From positions 23,927-87,926 of the forward strand of contig CAYXTO010000015.1 in NCBI GenBank assembly GCA_964468045.1: DNA of 64,000 nucleotides. The letters run 5' to 3'. The DNA is from JAWKXU01 sp964468045. GTDB taxonomy: Bacteria; Pseudomonadota; Alphaproteobacteria; Sphingomonadales; Sphingomonadaceae. The notes beneath the pieces are model-generated. The model was not told the DNA's origin. It ran no database searches and worked only from the letters and a program-made list of their open reading frames with translations. How positions within the stretch are numbered: the stretch's first letter is position 1; each line of letters starts with the position of its first letter. This document shows, piece after piece, positions 62,791-64,000 of the stretch. The position numbers and the translations under genes are program-made.

Positions 62791-63273
62791 TTATTCGCTG
62801 CTCGCCCATGCCGCGCATTGGGGGTCCATCGCAGCCAGCTGCCGGCGCAGCGCGATCCGGGCGAGCCGCTCCACCTCCACCTTGCGCCGGGCCGGGGCCA
62901 GCGGCTGGGTGGGGGCGGGCCTCAAGATTTCTCCGTCATAGCTGTCCGCCACGATCACACCGCAGCACTCCGGGCGAAATGCGTCGCCCTCCAGGCAGGC
63001 GCGATCCAGCAGCGGAGAAAGGCCCCAGAAGAAGCGATCGCAATAGTCGAGATAGTCCGGCCATTTCCCGTCACCCAGCAAATCGGCCCGGCTGACCTTG
63101 ATTTCCACGATCACGATATGGCCCTTGCGGTCGATCCCCATCAGGTCCGCCCGCCTGCCATTGCGCAGGGGCATTTCCGAAAGGCACCAGATGTCGTGGC
63201 GGGCGAACAGCCGGGAAATGCCCCGCGCTACCGCTTGCGCATCGAGGACGGGTGGAATCGGCAGGCTGGCCAT
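62791..63273 (-). CDS. mmcB: MmcB-family DNA-repair protein
   Basis: 160 residues with a PD-(D/E)XK-like nuclease pattern: RRADLMGIDRKGHIVIVEIKVSRADLLGDGKWPDYLDYCDRFFWGL near 40-85, with Asp, Glu and Lys in the proper order. In Caulobacter MmcB is SOS-induced and helps the ImuA-ImuB-DnaE2 mutagenesis path. Here a LexA box sits just upstream. The pathway genes imuAB and dnaE2 are not in the window. Confidence 0.9.
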   Translation of the reverse strand: MASLPIPPVLDAQAVARGISRLFARHDIWCLSEMPLRNGRRADLMGIDRKGHIVIVEIKVSRADLLGDGKWPDYLDYCDRFFWGLSPLLDRACLEGDAFRPECCGVIVADSYDGEILRPAPTQPLAPARRKVEVERLARIALRRQLAAMDPQCAAWASSE

Positions 63274-63284
63274 GCCTTTGGATG

Positions 63285-63299
63285 GAACATAAAGGGAAC
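63285..63299 (-). promoter_or_regulatory. LexA box of mmcB
   Basis: On the minus strand GTTC-CCTTTAT-GTTC, a perfect alphaproteobacterial LexA operator (GTTC-N7-GTTC), 11 bp upstream of the mmcB ATG. A TTGACC at 63307-63302 directly upstream may be the -35. SOS control of mmcB is thus expected. Confidence 0.85.
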
Positions 63300-63303
63300 T
63301 CGG

Positions 63304-63753
63304 TCAAGCCGTTTCCTGACTGGCTATTTCTCCGCCGGGATTTCGATCGGCCGTTTCCTGCAGGGGCGGGGCCAGGGCCGCTATCGCGGCTGTGGCGGCC
63401 TCGAACTCGCGCCACAGGCTCGAGGCCGCGGCCCGGGCATTCGCACCGCGAGCCCTGGCGGAAAGCAGCGCGGCAAGTCCCTGTTCCATCACGGCCGCGA
63501 TGTCGTCGATCGCGTGTGCCGCAAGATCGAACCGCCAGCCGCCCGCGCTGTGGAGGAACTCGGGAAAGTCCCGGATCTCATCGGGCGCACGCCTTGCTTC
63601 CCGGCCAGCCAATATCCCGACCGCTTCCGCCGCATCCTGGAGCGCGGCCCATTTCAATCGGGCGACCCGGGACCGGCTGTCGCTCCCTTGACCGGCCGAC
63701 AAACCAGCAGAAGGGAGGGTAGAAGGATCATGGCGGTTGGGAATCGAGCTCAT
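63304..63753 (-). CDS. Hypothetical helical protein upstream of mmcB
   Basis: 149 residues, soluble, alanine-rich and helical (DAAEAVGILAGREARRAPDEIRDFPEFL, DDIAAVMEQGLAALLSARARGANARAAASSL). It ends 5 bp from the LexA box, so mmcB has its own regulatory site. I recognise no family. The start is the ATG with moderately placed GGGAAA upstream. Other frames over this stretch show no better candidate, but the gene is only probable. Confidence 0.55.
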   Translation of the reverse strand: MSSIPNRHDPSTLPSAGLSAGQGSDSRSRVARLKWAALQDAAEAVGILAGREARRAPDEIRDFPEFLHSAGGWRFDLAAHAIDDIAAVMEQGLAALLSARARGANARAAASSLWREFEAATAAIAALAPPLQETADRNPGGEIASQETA

Positions 63754-63874
63754 TTCCCGGATCTAGCTTCGCCAGATTGCCAAATTGCTAAGCTGCGAGG
63801 CGGTGTGCACGCTGAGGCGATGGTTGGAAAAGCGCTGGCGCGATGTCGAAGAGGTTGCTAACTGGCCGCTCCAC

Positions 63875-63951
<77 letters not shown>

Positions 63952-64000
63952 TTTCAGAACAGAACTATGAACGCCGAACGCCGCCGTTTCTACGCTTGAA

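Noticed and set aside
63967..63999. ATG frame after the tRNA
   Set aside because: It stops after ten codons and has no ribosome site.

Overview
This is a GC-rich, gene-dense chromosomal window from an alphaproteobacterium. Gene content and order point to Sphingomonadales (Erythrobacteraceae or Sphingomonadaceae type): the parA-rsmG-mnmG-mnmE / rho-hemJ-hemE block next to ppsR-maf-aroE-coaE-dnaQ, a pcm-tolC-popZ cluster, SOS-type mmcB, DUF1491, DUF2093 and PAS_5 proteins. Genes are tightly packed, often with ATGA or GTGA stop/start overlaps. There is no transposase, prophage or CRISPR array.

Layout. 1-4.6 kb holds parA (cut by the window edge), rsmG, mnmG and mnmE on the minus strand, with three near-perfect parS palindromes (two inside rsmG, one between mnmG and mnmE). 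4.7-8.5 kb holds a dienelactone hydrolase, rho, hemJ and hemE. 8.50-8.82 kb is very probably the chromosomal replication origin: it lies between hemE and ppsR, the position of Cori in Caulobacter, and has an AT-rich stretch, three DnaA-box-like 9-mers and two GANTC sites. 8.8-15.3 kb reads away from it: ppsR, maf, aroE, coaE, dnaQ, hpf, ptsN, a thioesterase, DUF1491 and a cell-wall hydrolase. 15.4-20.9 kb has xthA, erpA, a CBS protein, a ferredoxin, popZ, tolC and pcm. ParABS, the polar anchor PopZ and the putative origin therefore sit within 20 kb.

21-34.7 kb is mostly housekeeping: class I fumarase, a lipid-kinase/phosphoesterase pair, HPP permease, rplM-rpsI with a textbook terminator, cutA, ctaA, merC-like, a thiS-thiG fusion, an acyl-CoA ligase, ggt and pyrD. 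34.7-41.1 kb is the SUF iron-sulfur operon (Rrf2 regulator, sufB, sufC, sufD, sufS, sufT, sufA). It is preceded by a probable small RNA with its own terminator and interrupted between sufB and sufC by a DUF559 endonuclease-like gene bracketed by 22-bp palindromes. A type II RES-Xre toxin-antitoxin pair follows at 41.2-42.3 kb.

42-64 kb carries a lipoprotein, PfkB kinase, quinone oxidoreductase, amidohydrolase, purD and xseA (divergent with overlapping start codons), M23 peptidase, rpmB, tadA, RNase T2, nadC, a LytS/LytTR two-component pair, a periplasmic protein-quality group (two M48 proteases and a DsbA-like protein), a PAS_5 protein, DUF2141, a sterol-desaturase-like enzyme, LexA-boxed mmcB and tRNA-Arg(CCG).

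The least explained items are the DUF559 gene with its palindromes inside the suf operon, the candidate small RNA at 34.85-34.98 kb, the structured non-coding tract at 17.84-18.26 kb, and a nested-hairpin repeat present twice (4279 and 18121). Protein families were assigned by reading motifs; no database search was run.
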